Assembly (NCBI RefSeq): GCF_022374895.2
Contig: NZ_CP092423.2
Location: 5,394,001 to 5,458,000, forward strand
Direction: 5' to 3'
DNA from: Mycobacterium lentiflavum
GTDB taxonomy: Bacteria > Actinomycetota > Actinomycetes > Mycobacteriales > Mycobacteriaceae
Length of the DNA: 64,000 nt
Of this stretch, positions 57,185-64,000 are shown in pieces. The notes under the pieces were generated by a model that was given only the letters and a program-made list of their open reading frames with translations, made no database searches and was not told where the DNA came from. Both the position numbers and the translations under genes were made by a program. Each line of letters starts with the position of its first letter. The stretch's first letter is position 1.

Positions 57185-58159
57185 GTGTTGGTGCCCACAT
57201 CAACCGAACGGTTAGTAGAGACCAACGGGGTGCAACTGCGAGTCGTCGAAGCCGGCGACCGCGGTGCGCCGGTGGTGGTCTTGGCTCACGGCTTCCCTGA
57301 ATTGGCCTACTCCTGGCGACACCAGATTCCGGTGCTCGCCGAGGCCGGCTATCACGTGCTGGCACCCGACCAGCGCGGGTACGGCGGCTCTTCTCGGCCC
57401 GATGCGATCGAGGCCTACAACATCCGCGAGCTGACGACCGACATCGTCGGCCTGCTCGACGACGTCGGTGCCGAGCGCGCCGTCTGGGTCGGCCACGACT
57501 GGGGCGCCCCCGTGGTGTGGCACGCACCGCTGCTGCATCCCGCCCGGGTCGCCGCCGTCGCCGCGCTGAGCGTGCCGGCTACGCCACGGTCGCACGTGGC
57601 GCCGACACAGGCCTGGCGCAAGACATTTGGCGAGAACTTCTTCTACATCCTGTATTTCCAGGAGCCAGGCGTCGCCGACGCCGAACTCAACAGCGATCCC
57701 GCCCGCGCGATTCGCCGGCTGATGGGCGGCCTGCGGACAGACGGCGACAAGGCCGCAGGACTGCGGATGGTGGCACCGGGCCCGGAGGGCTTCATCGATC
57801 GCCTTCCCGAGCCCGATGCGCTGCCGGATTGGATCAGCCAGGACGAACTCGATCACTACATCGCCGAATTCTCCCGCACCGGATTCACCGGCGGCCTGAA
57901 CTGGTATCGCAATTTCGACCGCAACTGGGAGCTCACCGCCGACCTCGCCGACGCGAAGATCTCGGTGCCGTGCCTGTTCATCGGCGGCACAGCCGATCCC
58001 GTGCTCGCCTTCACCCGTGCCGACCGCGCCGCCGAGATCGTCTCGGGGCCCTACCAACAGCTGATGATCGAGGGTGCCGGCCACTGGCTGCAACAGGAGC
58101 GGCCCGACGAGGTCAACACCGCATTGCTGGAATTTCTCAATGGATTGGAGCTGCGGTGA
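57185..58159 (+). CDS. ephA: Epoxide hydrolase EphA
   Basis: 324 residues, closely similar to what I recall of Rv3617. HGFPE (35-39) forms the oxyanion hole, Asp105 in GHDWGAP is the nucleophile, and GAGHWLQQERP near the C-terminus carries the catalytic histidine; lid tyrosines for epoxide activation (YFQEPG and NWYRNF) are present. It hydrolyses epoxides to diols and has been linked to lipid or aldehyde detoxification. The start is one of three GTG/TTG codons at 57185-57193. Its stop overlaps the next gene's GTG (GTGA), so expression is coupled to the luciferase-like enzyme. Confidence 0.93.
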   Translation: MLVPTSTERLVETNGVQLRVVEAGDRGAPVVVLAHGFPELAYSWRHQIPVLAEAGYHVLAPDQRGYGGSSRPDAIEAYNIRELTTDIVGLLDDVGAERAVWVGHDWGAPVVWHAPLLHPARVAAVAALSVPATPRSHVAPTQAWRKTFGENFFYILYFQEPGVADAELNSDPARAIRRLMGGLRTDGDKAAGLRMVAPGPEGFIDRLPEPDALPDWISQDELDHYIAEFSRTGFTGGLNWYRNFDRNWELTADLADAKISVPCLFIGGTADPVLAFTRADRAAEIVSGPYQQLMIEGAGHWLQQERPDEVNTALLEFLNGLELR

Positions 58160-59343
58160 ACGCACCGCTTCGTTTCGGCGTCTTCATCACACCGTTTCAC
58201 CCGATCGGCCAATCACCCACGGTCGCACTGGAATACGACATGGAACGGGTCGTTGCCCTGGACCGCCTGGGATTCGACGAGGCCTGGTTCGGCGAACACC
58301 ACTCGGGTGGCTACGAGTTGATCGCCTGCCCAGAGGTGTTCATCGCGGCCGCCGCGGAGCGGACCAAGCACATCCGGCTGGGCACCGGTGTCGTCTCACT
58401 GCCCTACCACCATCCGCTGATGGTGGCCGACCGCTGGGTGCTGCTGGATCACTTGACCCGCGGCCGGGTGATGTTCGGCACCGGCCCCGGGGCGCTGCCG
58501 TCGGATGCCTACATGATGGGCATCGATCCGGTCGATCAGCGACACATGATGCAGGAGTCGCTCGAGGCGATCCTGGCGCTGTTCCGCGCCGGACCTACCG
58601 AGCGCATCGACCGTCACACCGACTGGTTCACGTTGCGCGACGCACAGCTGCACATCCGCCCGTACACCTGGCCTCATCCCGAAATATCCACGGCAGCAAT
58701 GATTTCGCCGTCCGGACCACGCCTGGCCGGCGCGCTGGGCACCTCGCTGTTGTCGCTGTCGATGTCGGTGCCCGGCGGTTTCGCCGCGCTGGAAACCACC
58801 TGGGACGTGGTACGCGAGCAAGCCGCCAAAGTCGGTCGGGACGAACCTAATCGGGCCGACTGGCGGGTGCTGTCCATTATGCACATCGCCGACACCCGCG
58901 AACAGGCGATCAACGACTGTACTTATGGGCTGCAGGATTTCGCGAACTACTTCGGCGCCGCGGGGTTCGTACCACTCGCCAACACCGTTGAGGGTACGCA
59001 GACCCCTTACGAGTTCGTCGAAGACTATGCGGCCAAAGGGAATTGCTGTATCGGCACACCCGACGAAGCGATCGCACACATCGAGGACCTGCTGGAGCGG
59101 TCGGGCGGCTTCGGGACGCTGCTGATGCTCGGTCATGACTGGGCCTCGCCCGAAGCGACCTACCACTCCTATGACCTGATGGCCCGCAAGGTGATTCCGC
59201 ACTTCAAGGGACAGCTGGCGGCGTCGCGGGCCTCGCACGACTGGGCCAAAGATCATCGCGACCAATTGATCGGCCGCGCCGGCGAGGCCGTCGTGAAAGC
59301 CATCACCGAGCACGTCGGTGAGCACGAAGGCGCGGCGAACTGA
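58156..59343 (+). CDS. Luciferase-like (LLM) flavin-dependent monooxygenase
   Basis: 395 residues, bacterial luciferase TIM barrel. Typical segments are FGVFITPFHPIG at the N-terminus, FDEAWFGEHHSGG (about 41-53), RLGTGVVSLPYHHPLMVA (about 73-90) and GRVMFGTGPGALPSD. These enzymes use reduced FMN or F420; the cofactor cannot be told apart here. It is equivalent to Rv3618. Start overlaps ephA by 4 bases and its stop overlaps the alcohol dehydrogenase by 1 base, forming a three-gene coupled operon. Confidence 0.9.
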   Translation: MNAPLRFGVFITPFHPIGQSPTVALEYDMERVVALDRLGFDEAWFGEHHSGGYELIACPEVFIAAAAERTKHIRLGTGVVSLPYHHPLMVADRWVLLDHLTRGRVMFGTGPGALPSDAYMMGIDPVDQRHMMQESLEAILALFRAGPTERIDRHTDWFTLRDAQLHIRPYTWPHPEISTAAMISPSGPRLAGALGTSLLSLSMSVPGGFAALETTWDVVREQAAKVGRDEPNRADWRVLSIMHIADTREQAINDCTYGLQDFANYFGAAGFVPLANTVEGTQTPYEFVEDYAAKGNCCIGTPDEAIAHIEDLLERSGGFGTLLMLGHDWASPEATYHSYDLMARKVIPHFKGQLAASRASHDWAKDHRDQLIGRAGEAVVKAITEHVGEHEGAAN

Positions 59344-60356
59344 TGCGCGCCTCGGTGCTGCGCGACGGCCGGATGGTCTATCGAGACGACGTTGCGGACC
59401 CGGTACCCGAATCCGGTCAGGTGCTGGTGGCCATCAAGGCCTGCGGAATCTGCGGCTCCGACCTGCATTTCGCCAAGCACGGCGAACGGGTGATGGAGAT
59501 GACCGAACGGGTCGCGCGCGGCGCGGGCGCCATGAACGTCGACCTGAGGCGCGACATCTTCATGGGCCACGAATTCAGCGCCGAGGTGCTCGAAGCCGGA
59601 CCCGACACTGACACCCAGCCGGCCGGTTCCCTCGTCACGTCGATTCCGGTGTTGTTGTCCGCCAAGGGCGTAGAACCCATCGTCTACAGCAACCACACCA
59701 TCGGCGGCTATGCCGAACGGATGCTGCTCTCCGCTGCGCTGCTGCTACCGATCCCCAATGGCCTGGACCCCAAGCATGCCGCCCTGACCGAACCGATGGC
59801 GGTCGGGCTACACGCCGTCAACAAGTCGAACATCGAGCCGGGCGAGACCGCTCTGGTGCTGGGCTGCGGCCCGATCGGCATCGCGATCATCGCATCCCTG
59901 CGGGCACGCGGCGTGGAAAATATTGTGGCGTCCGACTTTTCACCCAAACGCAGAGAGCTTGCCGCCACGATGGGCGCACATCAGACGCCGGATGCCGCGC
60001 AAGGTTCGCCATTCGACACGGTCAAGCCCGCCGTAGTGTTCGAGGCGATTGGTATACCGGGAATCATCGACGACGTGCTCTTGCGGGCGCGGGCGGGCAC
60101 CCGGCTGGTCGTCGCCGGAGTGTGCATGGAGGCCGACACCTTCCATCCTTTCTTCGCGATTGCCAAAGAGATCAACGTGCAATTCTGTTTGGCCTACGGC
60201 CCCGAGGAATTCGCCGAGTCGCTGCGCTCGCTGGCCGAGGGCGAGATCGACGTCAGCCCGTTGATCACCGGCGAGGTGGATCTGGACGGGGTTGGCGCGG
60301 CCTTCGACGACCTCGCCGACCCCGAGCGGCACTGCAAGATTCTCGTCACGCCGTAG
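59343..60356 (+). CDS. Zinc-type alcohol dehydrogenase-like oxidoreductase
   Basis: 337 residues of the medium-chain dehydrogenase family. Catalytic zinc ligands are Cys34 or Cys37 (CGICGSD) and His/Glu of GHEF (about 75-78). The nucleotide-binding motif is VLGCGPIGIAI (about 171-181). The four-cysteine structural zinc lobe is absent: no cysteine lies between GHEF and the Rossmann domain. ATG overlaps the preceding stop by one base. With the epoxide hydrolase and monooxygenase it could form a short oxidation route (oxygenation, epoxide opening, alcohol oxidation), which is inference. The M. tuberculosis locus has esx/PE/PPE genes after Rv3618 instead. Confidence 0.87.
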   Translation: MRASVLRDGRMVYRDDVADPVPESGQVLVAIKACGICGSDLHFAKHGERVMEMTERVARGAGAMNVDLRRDIFMGHEFSAEVLEAGPDTDTQPAGSLVTSIPVLLSAKGVEPIVYSNHTIGGYAERMLLSAALLLPIPNGLDPKHAALTEPMAVGLHAVNKSNIEPGETALVLGCGPIGIAIIASLRARGVENIVASDFSPKRRELAATMGAHQTPDAAQGSPFDTVKPAVVFEAIGIPGIIDDVLLRARAGTRLVVAGVCMEADTFHPFFAIAKEINVQFCLAYGPEEFAESLRSLAEGEIDVSPLITGEVDLDGVGAAFDDLADPERHCKILVTP

Positions 60357-60409
60357 GCGCTCGGGCGACGCGCCGGACCCGGCAGACTTGTCGGATGTTC
60401 CGGATATTA

Positions 60410-60425
60410 TCGAATGTATGTTCGA
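60410..60425. promoter_or_regulatory. LexA (SOS) box-like palindrome over the HNH gene start
   Basis: TCGAATGTATGTTCGA matches the mycobacterial SOS box TCGAAC-N4-GTTCGA at 11 of 12 fixed positions. It extends to a perfect TATCGAA/TTCGATA inverted repeat (60408-60427). The ATG of the HNH gene (60418) lies inside it, so LexA binding would block transcription initiation. Confidence 0.7.
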
Positions 60426-62007
60426 TAGCACTCTGGATCCGGCCGCGTTGATCGAGGTCGTCGAATCCACGCATCGGCAGGAGTCGACGCTGGTTGCGCG
60501 CCGGCTCGCAGCCGTCGCGGCCTTACTGCGGCACCGACTCGCCGCGACCGAGCGCACCGACGCTCACCACGGATACGCGGTGATCGACGGATTCGAGCAG
60601 ACCTCGGCCGAGGTGGCCGCCGCTATGAACCTGTCTCCTTTGGCGGCCAGTTACCTGGTATCGGATGCCGATGCCCTGCACACCAGACTGCCTCAGATCG
60701 CGGCCCTCCTTGCTGAAGGGCAAACCGATTGGCGCACTGTGCAATTGATCATCAGACGCACCGATCTGGTCACCGACGCTGAGCTGGCCGCCCGGCTCGA
60801 CCAGTCACTGGCTGCCCGCATCGGCAACTGGCACAGCTGGTCGAGGCAGCGCATCGTCAACACCGTCGATGCCACGGTTCGCGCCATCGATCCGGATGCC
60901 GCCCGTGAGCGCCGTGCCGCCGCCGAAGACGAACGGCACATCGGCATCAATCCCCTCGGCAACGGGATGTCCGAGGTCTACGGCACGGTCGCAGCCGCGG
61001 CCGCGGCAACCTTTGATCGCCGACTCGGCGAACTTGCCAAGCAGGTGTGTCCGGCGGACCCTCGGACGTTCGATCAACGCCGCGCTGATGCGCTCGCCGC
61101 GCTGGCCCAGGGCCACCGCCTCCGGTGCGCTTGCGGGCAATCGGGTTGCACCGCCGGAGCACCCGACGAAGCCGTCGAATGCGATCGAGGCAGCGCACGG
61201 GTGGTGATCAACGTTGTCGCCAGCGAGCAAACCGTCCTGGCCAACGGCGCGCAGCCCGGCTACCTGGAAGGGTATGGACTCCTCGACGCGGAGCAGATTC
61301 GTGAGTTGGCGACGGCGGCCCACCTGCTCGTCGCTGATCCGCTGACCAGCGCGCACGAGGCGCTGCGTTATCAACCGCCGGCGGCGCTCGAACGGGCGAT
61401 CCGCTGCCGGGATCTCACCTGCCGCTTTCCCGGATGTAGTCGGCCCGCCAGTATTTGCGATATCGACCACACCGTCCCGTTCAACCACGAGAACCCGGCG
61501 ACCGGCGGACTGACCACGGCGGTTAACCTCAAATGCCTTTGCCGCCAACATCATCGACTCAAGACTTTCGGTGCCTGGCACGATGCTCAACTGACCGACG
61601 GGACCGTCGTCTGGACATCGCCCACCGGGCGCATTTACAAAACCAGCCCGGCCGGCGGCGACCTTTTTCCACAGCCGCGCGGGCCCGCGTGTGTCGCACC
61701 CGTGCCCCGCAAACGCAACGCGTCCAAGCGACGAAGTTTACGAATCGCCCAGGCGCGCGGTCACAATCGGACGCAGCGTTTGGCCAACACCGCGCGGCGA
61801 GAACTTGCGCAGGCCAGAAAGCAGGAGATCGCGGCTCGACAGTTTCGAAATCACGCGCGCAACATGCTGTTTGCCTTCAAGGGCGCGGCGAGTACCAGCC
61901 CCTTCTGCACGTGGATCAATGATCCCCGAGAGCCAGAAGAATTGCCCGCGGACTGGGCTCCTGACGTTCCGATCTTCCCGCCCCTGCCGGACGACCCGCC
62001 CTTCTAA
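60418..62007 (+). CDS. 13E12-type DUF222 and HNH endonuclease-domain protein
   Basis: 529 residues. The N-terminal DUF222 domain (about 30-330) is typical of the repetitive 13E12 family scattered through mycobacterial genomes. The HNH domain follows (about 340-395): CRFPGCSRP, CDIDHTVPFNH, NLKCLCRQHHRLKT, with the zinc cysteines and the catalytic-type histidines intact. The C-terminal 130 residues are basic, then acidic/Pro-rich. Some tuberculosis members are LexA-regulated, and a LexA-like box covers the start here. The function is uncertain: DNA damage response or a selfish element. It is separated from the alcohol dehydrogenase by 61 bp. Confidence 0.9.
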   Translation: MFDSTLDPAALIEVVESTHRQESTLVARRLAAVAALLRHRLAATERTDAHHGYAVIDGFEQTSAEVAAAMNLSPLAASYLVSDADALHTRLPQIAALLAEGQTDWRTVQLIIRRTDLVTDAELAARLDQSLAARIGNWHSWSRQRIVNTVDATVRAIDPDAARERRAAAEDERHIGINPLGNGMSEVYGTVAAAAAATFDRRLGELAKQVCPADPRTFDQRRADALAALAQGHRLRCACGQSGCTAGAPDEAVECDRGSARVVINVVASEQTVLANGAQPGYLEGYGLLDAEQIRELATAAHLLVADPLTSAHEALRYQPPAALERAIRCRDLTCRFPGCSRPASICDIDHTVPFNHENPATGGLTTAVNLKCLCRQHHRLKTFGAWHDAQLTDGTVVWTSPTGRIYKTSPAGGDLFPQPRGPACVAPVPRKRNASKRRSLRIAQARGHNRTQRLANTARRELAQARKQEIAARQFRNHARNMLFAFKGAASTSPFCTWINDPREPEELPADWAPDVPIFPPLPDDPPF

Positions 62008-62079
62008 AAGCTTGGGTGCAGGGCCTCCGCATCACCTGCTCGTCAGGGCAGCAGTCGCAAAACAGCTAGGGTGCCAGGC

Positions 62080-62820
62080 ATGGCGATCGAACACCGCGCT
62101 GCAAGTATCGTCCGCTACTCGATTGCCGCGGCCACTGCCGCCCTGGCCATCGCCACGGTGTCGGCGTGTGATGCCCACAATGCGACACCCGCACCGGGAG
62201 CGAATCCTCGTCAGGTCACCGTGGTGGGATCCGGACAAGTGCAGGGCGTCCCGGACACGTTGACCGCCGACGTCGGCATCGAATTCAGCGCACCCGACGT
62301 CACCTCGGCGATGAACCAGACCAACGATCGCCAGCAAGCCGTCATCAACGCGCTCGTCGGTGCCGGTCTCGACCGCAAGGACATCAGCACCACCCAGGTG
62401 ACGCTGCAGCCGCAATACGGCGGTCCCGAGTCCACGATCACCGGCTACCGCGCCACCAACGCCATCCAAGTCAAGATCCACCCGACCGATGCCGCGTCAC
62501 GAATGCTGGCGCTGATCGTCAGCACCGGCGGCGACGCCACCCGGATCAGTTCGGTCAGCTATTCGATCGCCGACGACTCGCAGCTGGTCAAGGATGCCCG
62601 GGCGCGCGCCTTCAACGACGCCAAGAACCGTGCCGACCAGTACGCCCAGCTGTCCGGGCTGCGGCTGGGCAAGGTGCTGTCCATCTCGGAGTCGACCGGG
62701 GGTGCACCGGTGGCCGGGGCCCCATCGGCACCGCCCAAAGCCATGGCCACCCCGGTGCCGCTGGAGCCGGGTCAGCAGACGGTGAGCTTCTCGGTGACCG
62801 CGGCGTGGGAGCTGGATTAG
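62080..62820 (+). CDS. lpqG: Lipoprotein LpqG, SIMPL domain
   Basis: 246 residues. Signal peptide with lipobox VSAC, lipidated Cys30, then a SIMPL (DUF541) domain from VTVVGSGQVQGVPD to the C-terminal VSFSVTAAWELD. Related proteins form oligomeric rings in the envelope; the role is unknown. I chose the ATG at 62080 since TAGGGT lies 7 bp upstream, a leaderless -10 arrangement; a GTG at 62071 lies inside that box. It is equivalent to Rv3623. It converges on hpt. Confidence 0.9.
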   Translation: MAIEHRAASIVRYSIAAATAALAIATVSACDAHNATPAPGANPRQVTVVGSGQVQGVPDTLTADVGIEFSAPDVTSAMNQTNDRQQAVINALVGAGLDRKDISTTQVTLQPQYGGPESTITGYRATNAIQVKIHPTDAASRMLALIVSTGGDATRISSVSYSIADDSQLVKDARARAFNDAKNRADQYAQLSGLRLGKVLSISESTGGAPVAGAPSAPPKAMATPVPLEPGQQTVSFSVTAAWELD

Positions 62821-62833
62821 CTCTCGCCTGATG

Positions 62834-62858
62834 GCGGCGACCCGCTTGCGATCGCCGC
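62834..62858. terminator. Bidirectional hairpin between lpqG and hpt
   Basis: Seven-base arms GCGGCGA and TCGCCGC with an 11-base loop fill the 41-bp gap between two convergent genes. There is no T-run, as often in mycobacteria. Confidence 0.55.
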
Positions 62859-62861
62859 TAG

Positions 62862-63473
62862 CTACTGCTCGTAGACCCGGGGGTCCAGGGTTCCGATGTA
62901 GGACAGGTCGCGGTAGCGCTCGTCGTAGTCCAGGCCGTAGCCGACCACGAAGTCGTTGGGGATGTCGAAGCCGACGTAGGCGATCTCGGCGTTGGCCCGG
63001 ACCGCGTCGGGCTTGCGCAGCAGCGTGCACACCCGCAGCGAGCGGGGGTGACGGGTCTTGAGGTTGCGCAGCAACCAGGACAGGGTCAGACCGGAGTCGA
63101 CGACGTCCTCGACGATCAGCACGTCGCGATCGTTGATATCGCGGTCCAGGTCCTTGAGGATGCGCACCACGCCCGACGACGACGTCGAGGACCCGTAGGA
63201 GCTGACGGCCATGAATTCGAATTGCGTGGGCACCGGGATCGCGCGAGCCAGGTCGGTGACAAAGATCACCGCGCCCTTGAGGACGGTGATCAGCAGCAGG
63301 TCCTCCCCGGTCTGGGTGACCGACTCGCGGTAGTCGGTGCCGATCTGGCCGCCGAGCTCGCCGATGCGGGCCTGGATCTGCTCGGTCGTGAGCAGCACAG
63401 ACTTGATATCCCCCGGGTACAGGTCCACGGGCTGCTCGGGGGTTATCGCCGAGGAGGTCTGGGCCACGCCCAC
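62862..63473 (-). CDS. hpt: Hypoxanthine-guanine phosphoribosyltransferase
   Basis: 203 residues. The PRPP-binding motif VLIVEDVVDSGLTL (about residues 119-132) and the pyrophosphate loop LKGAVIF are typical. It salvages hypoxanthine and guanine. The GTG at 63473 aligns with the N-terminus recalled for M. tuberculosis (M-x-V-x-Q-x-S-S-A-I) and follows a GGCACGCT segment like that before cysS and lysS, so the mRNA may be leaderless. It is equivalent to Rv3624c and lies 53 bp after tilS. Confidence 0.95.
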   Translation of the reverse strand: MGVAQTSSAITPEQPVDLYPGDIKSVLLTTEQIQARIGELGGQIGTDYRESVTQTGEDLLLITVLKGAVIFVTDLARAIPVPTQFEFMAVSSYGSSTSSSGVVRILKDLDRDINDRDVLIVEDVVDSGLTLSWLLRNLKTRHPRSLRVCTLLRKPDAVRANAEIAYVGFDIPNDFVVGYGLDYDERYRDLSYIGTLDPRVYEQ

Positions 63474-63488
63474 AGCGTGCCATGTCAG
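63471..63488 (-). promoter_or_regulatory. Candidate leaderless promoter of hpt
   Basis: CTGACATGGCACGCTGTG on the minus strand ends in the hpt GTG. The GGCACG-N2-GTG part matches the cysS/lysS element; the -10-like box is TGACAT rather than TAAGCT. Confidence 0.4.
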
Positions 63489-63526
63489 CGGCCGAACAAC
63501 CAACGGCGACGACAATTTGCGGCCAT

Positions 63527-64000
63527 TTACACAGGCTCACGCCGCAACGCGAGCATGCCGTCGCGACGTCCCGCGATCAATCGCTCGCCGCGCAAATCCG
63601 AGCCGACCGCCACCCCGCCCTGCCCGCGCCACGCGGTAACCAGCGCGTCCACCCCGCGGATCTGCTTGTCGGTCAGCCCGGTAGCCCCGCCGGCCAGCAG
63701 CCAGCCCCGGATCACCCGGCGCCGCACCGGGTCGGCCAACGTCGCCAGCGCCTCGGCCCGCAGGCCGTGGTCCGCCTGTACGCCGGGCAGCGCCTGAGCC
63801 GCCAGCGTGTCGATGAACTCGGTGTCCTCCCGCAACGCCGTCGCGGTGCGGGCCAGCGCCTCGGCCACCCCGCCGCCGAGCACGTCCTCGAGCAGCGGCA
63901 TCACCTCGTGTCGCAGCCGGGACCGGGTGAAGCGGCGGTCGCTGTTGTGCGGGTCCTGCCACGCGGTCAGGCCCAGCTCGCGGCATGCGGCATGCGTGGT
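63527..64000 (-). CDS. tilS: tRNA(Ile)-lysidine synthase, C-terminal part (truncated by window edge)
   Basis: The last 157 residues of a protein whose N-terminal P-loop (SGGxDS) half lies outside the window. The visible part begins in the region that reads WQDPHNSDRRFTRSRLRHEVMPLLED, which matches the TilS core just after the catalytic domain, and continues into the C-terminal substrate-binding portion. TilS converts cytidine-34 of the minor tRNA-Ile to lysidine. It is equivalent to Rv3625c (formerly mesJ), upstream of hpt on the same strand as in other mycobacteria. Confidence 0.92.
   Translation of the reverse strand, partial: TTHAACRELGLTAWQDPHNSDRRFTRSRLRHEVMPLLEDVLGGGVAEALARTATALREDTEFIDTLAAQALPGVQADHGLRAEALATLADPVRRRVIRGWLLAGGATGLTDKQIRGVDALVTAWRGQGGVAVGSDLRGERLIAGRRDGMLALRREPV

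Overview
The window is from a high-GC actinobacterial chromosome, almost certainly a Mycobacterium. From about 11 kb to the right end the gene order is that of the M. tuberculosis segment Rv3573c to Rv3625c: fadE34, kstR, a LacI regulator, lppH, an MBL protein, arsB2, rlmB-like, cysS, ispF, ispD, carD, lpqE, radA, disA, canB, mutY, mhuD, lpqF, clpC1, lsr2, lysS, coaX, panD, panC, folK, folB, folP, folE, ftsH, ephA, lpqG, hpt, tilS. The Rv equivalents are from memory of that genome; no search was run. The espACD operon, PE/PPE genes and PE_PGRS genes found at these positions in M. tuberculosis are not present, so a non-tuberculous species is likely.

Region 1 (2-10740) is an accessory island on the minus strand. 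It holds a CPA2 antiporter, a flavin-dependent halogenase-like oxidoreductase, a one-module reducing type I polyketide synthase (KS-AT-DH-KR-ACP), and a DrrA/DrrB-like ABC exporter. It looks like a compact biosynthesis and export cluster for an unknown polyketide, and it is the best candidate here for an undescribed system.

Region 2 (11122-20451) is the sterol-catabolism edge (fadE34, kstR) followed by a LacI regulator and the lppH-pxpA-MBL-arsB2 run. A secreted alpha/beta hydrolase gene sits between fadE34 and kstR and is bracketed by two copies of a 61-bp segment, each with a perfect KstR operator. A LuxR/LAL regulator, a divergent FAD monooxygenase and a secreted phosphodiesterase (20459-25647) are additions relative to M. 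tuberculosis.

Region 3 (25653-38058) is housekeeping: rRNA methyltransferase, cysteinyl-tRNA synthetase, the MEP pathway, CarD, RadA, c-di-AMP synthesis, carbonic anhydrase, MutY, haem degradation and lipoproteins. Region 4 (38086-41198) carries an unknown gene and a cobalamin-riboswitch-controlled cobalt uptake operon (cbtB-cbtA) ending in a histidine-phosphatase-family gene. Region 5 (41331-56318) is clpC1, lsr2, lysS, the pantothenate/CoA genes, the folate operon and ftsH. A 57-bp tandem repeat (VNTR) lies just upstream of ftsH. Region 6 (56681-64000) has a VOC protein, a translationally coupled ephA/luciferase-like/alcohol dehydrogenase operon, a 13E12-type HNH protein with a LexA-like box over its start codon, lpqG, hpt and a truncated tilS.

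No tRNA, rRNA, CRISPR array or complete insertion sequence was seen. Several genes appear leaderless. cysS and lysS share an identical 18-bp sequence ending in their start codons, and hpt has a similar one.
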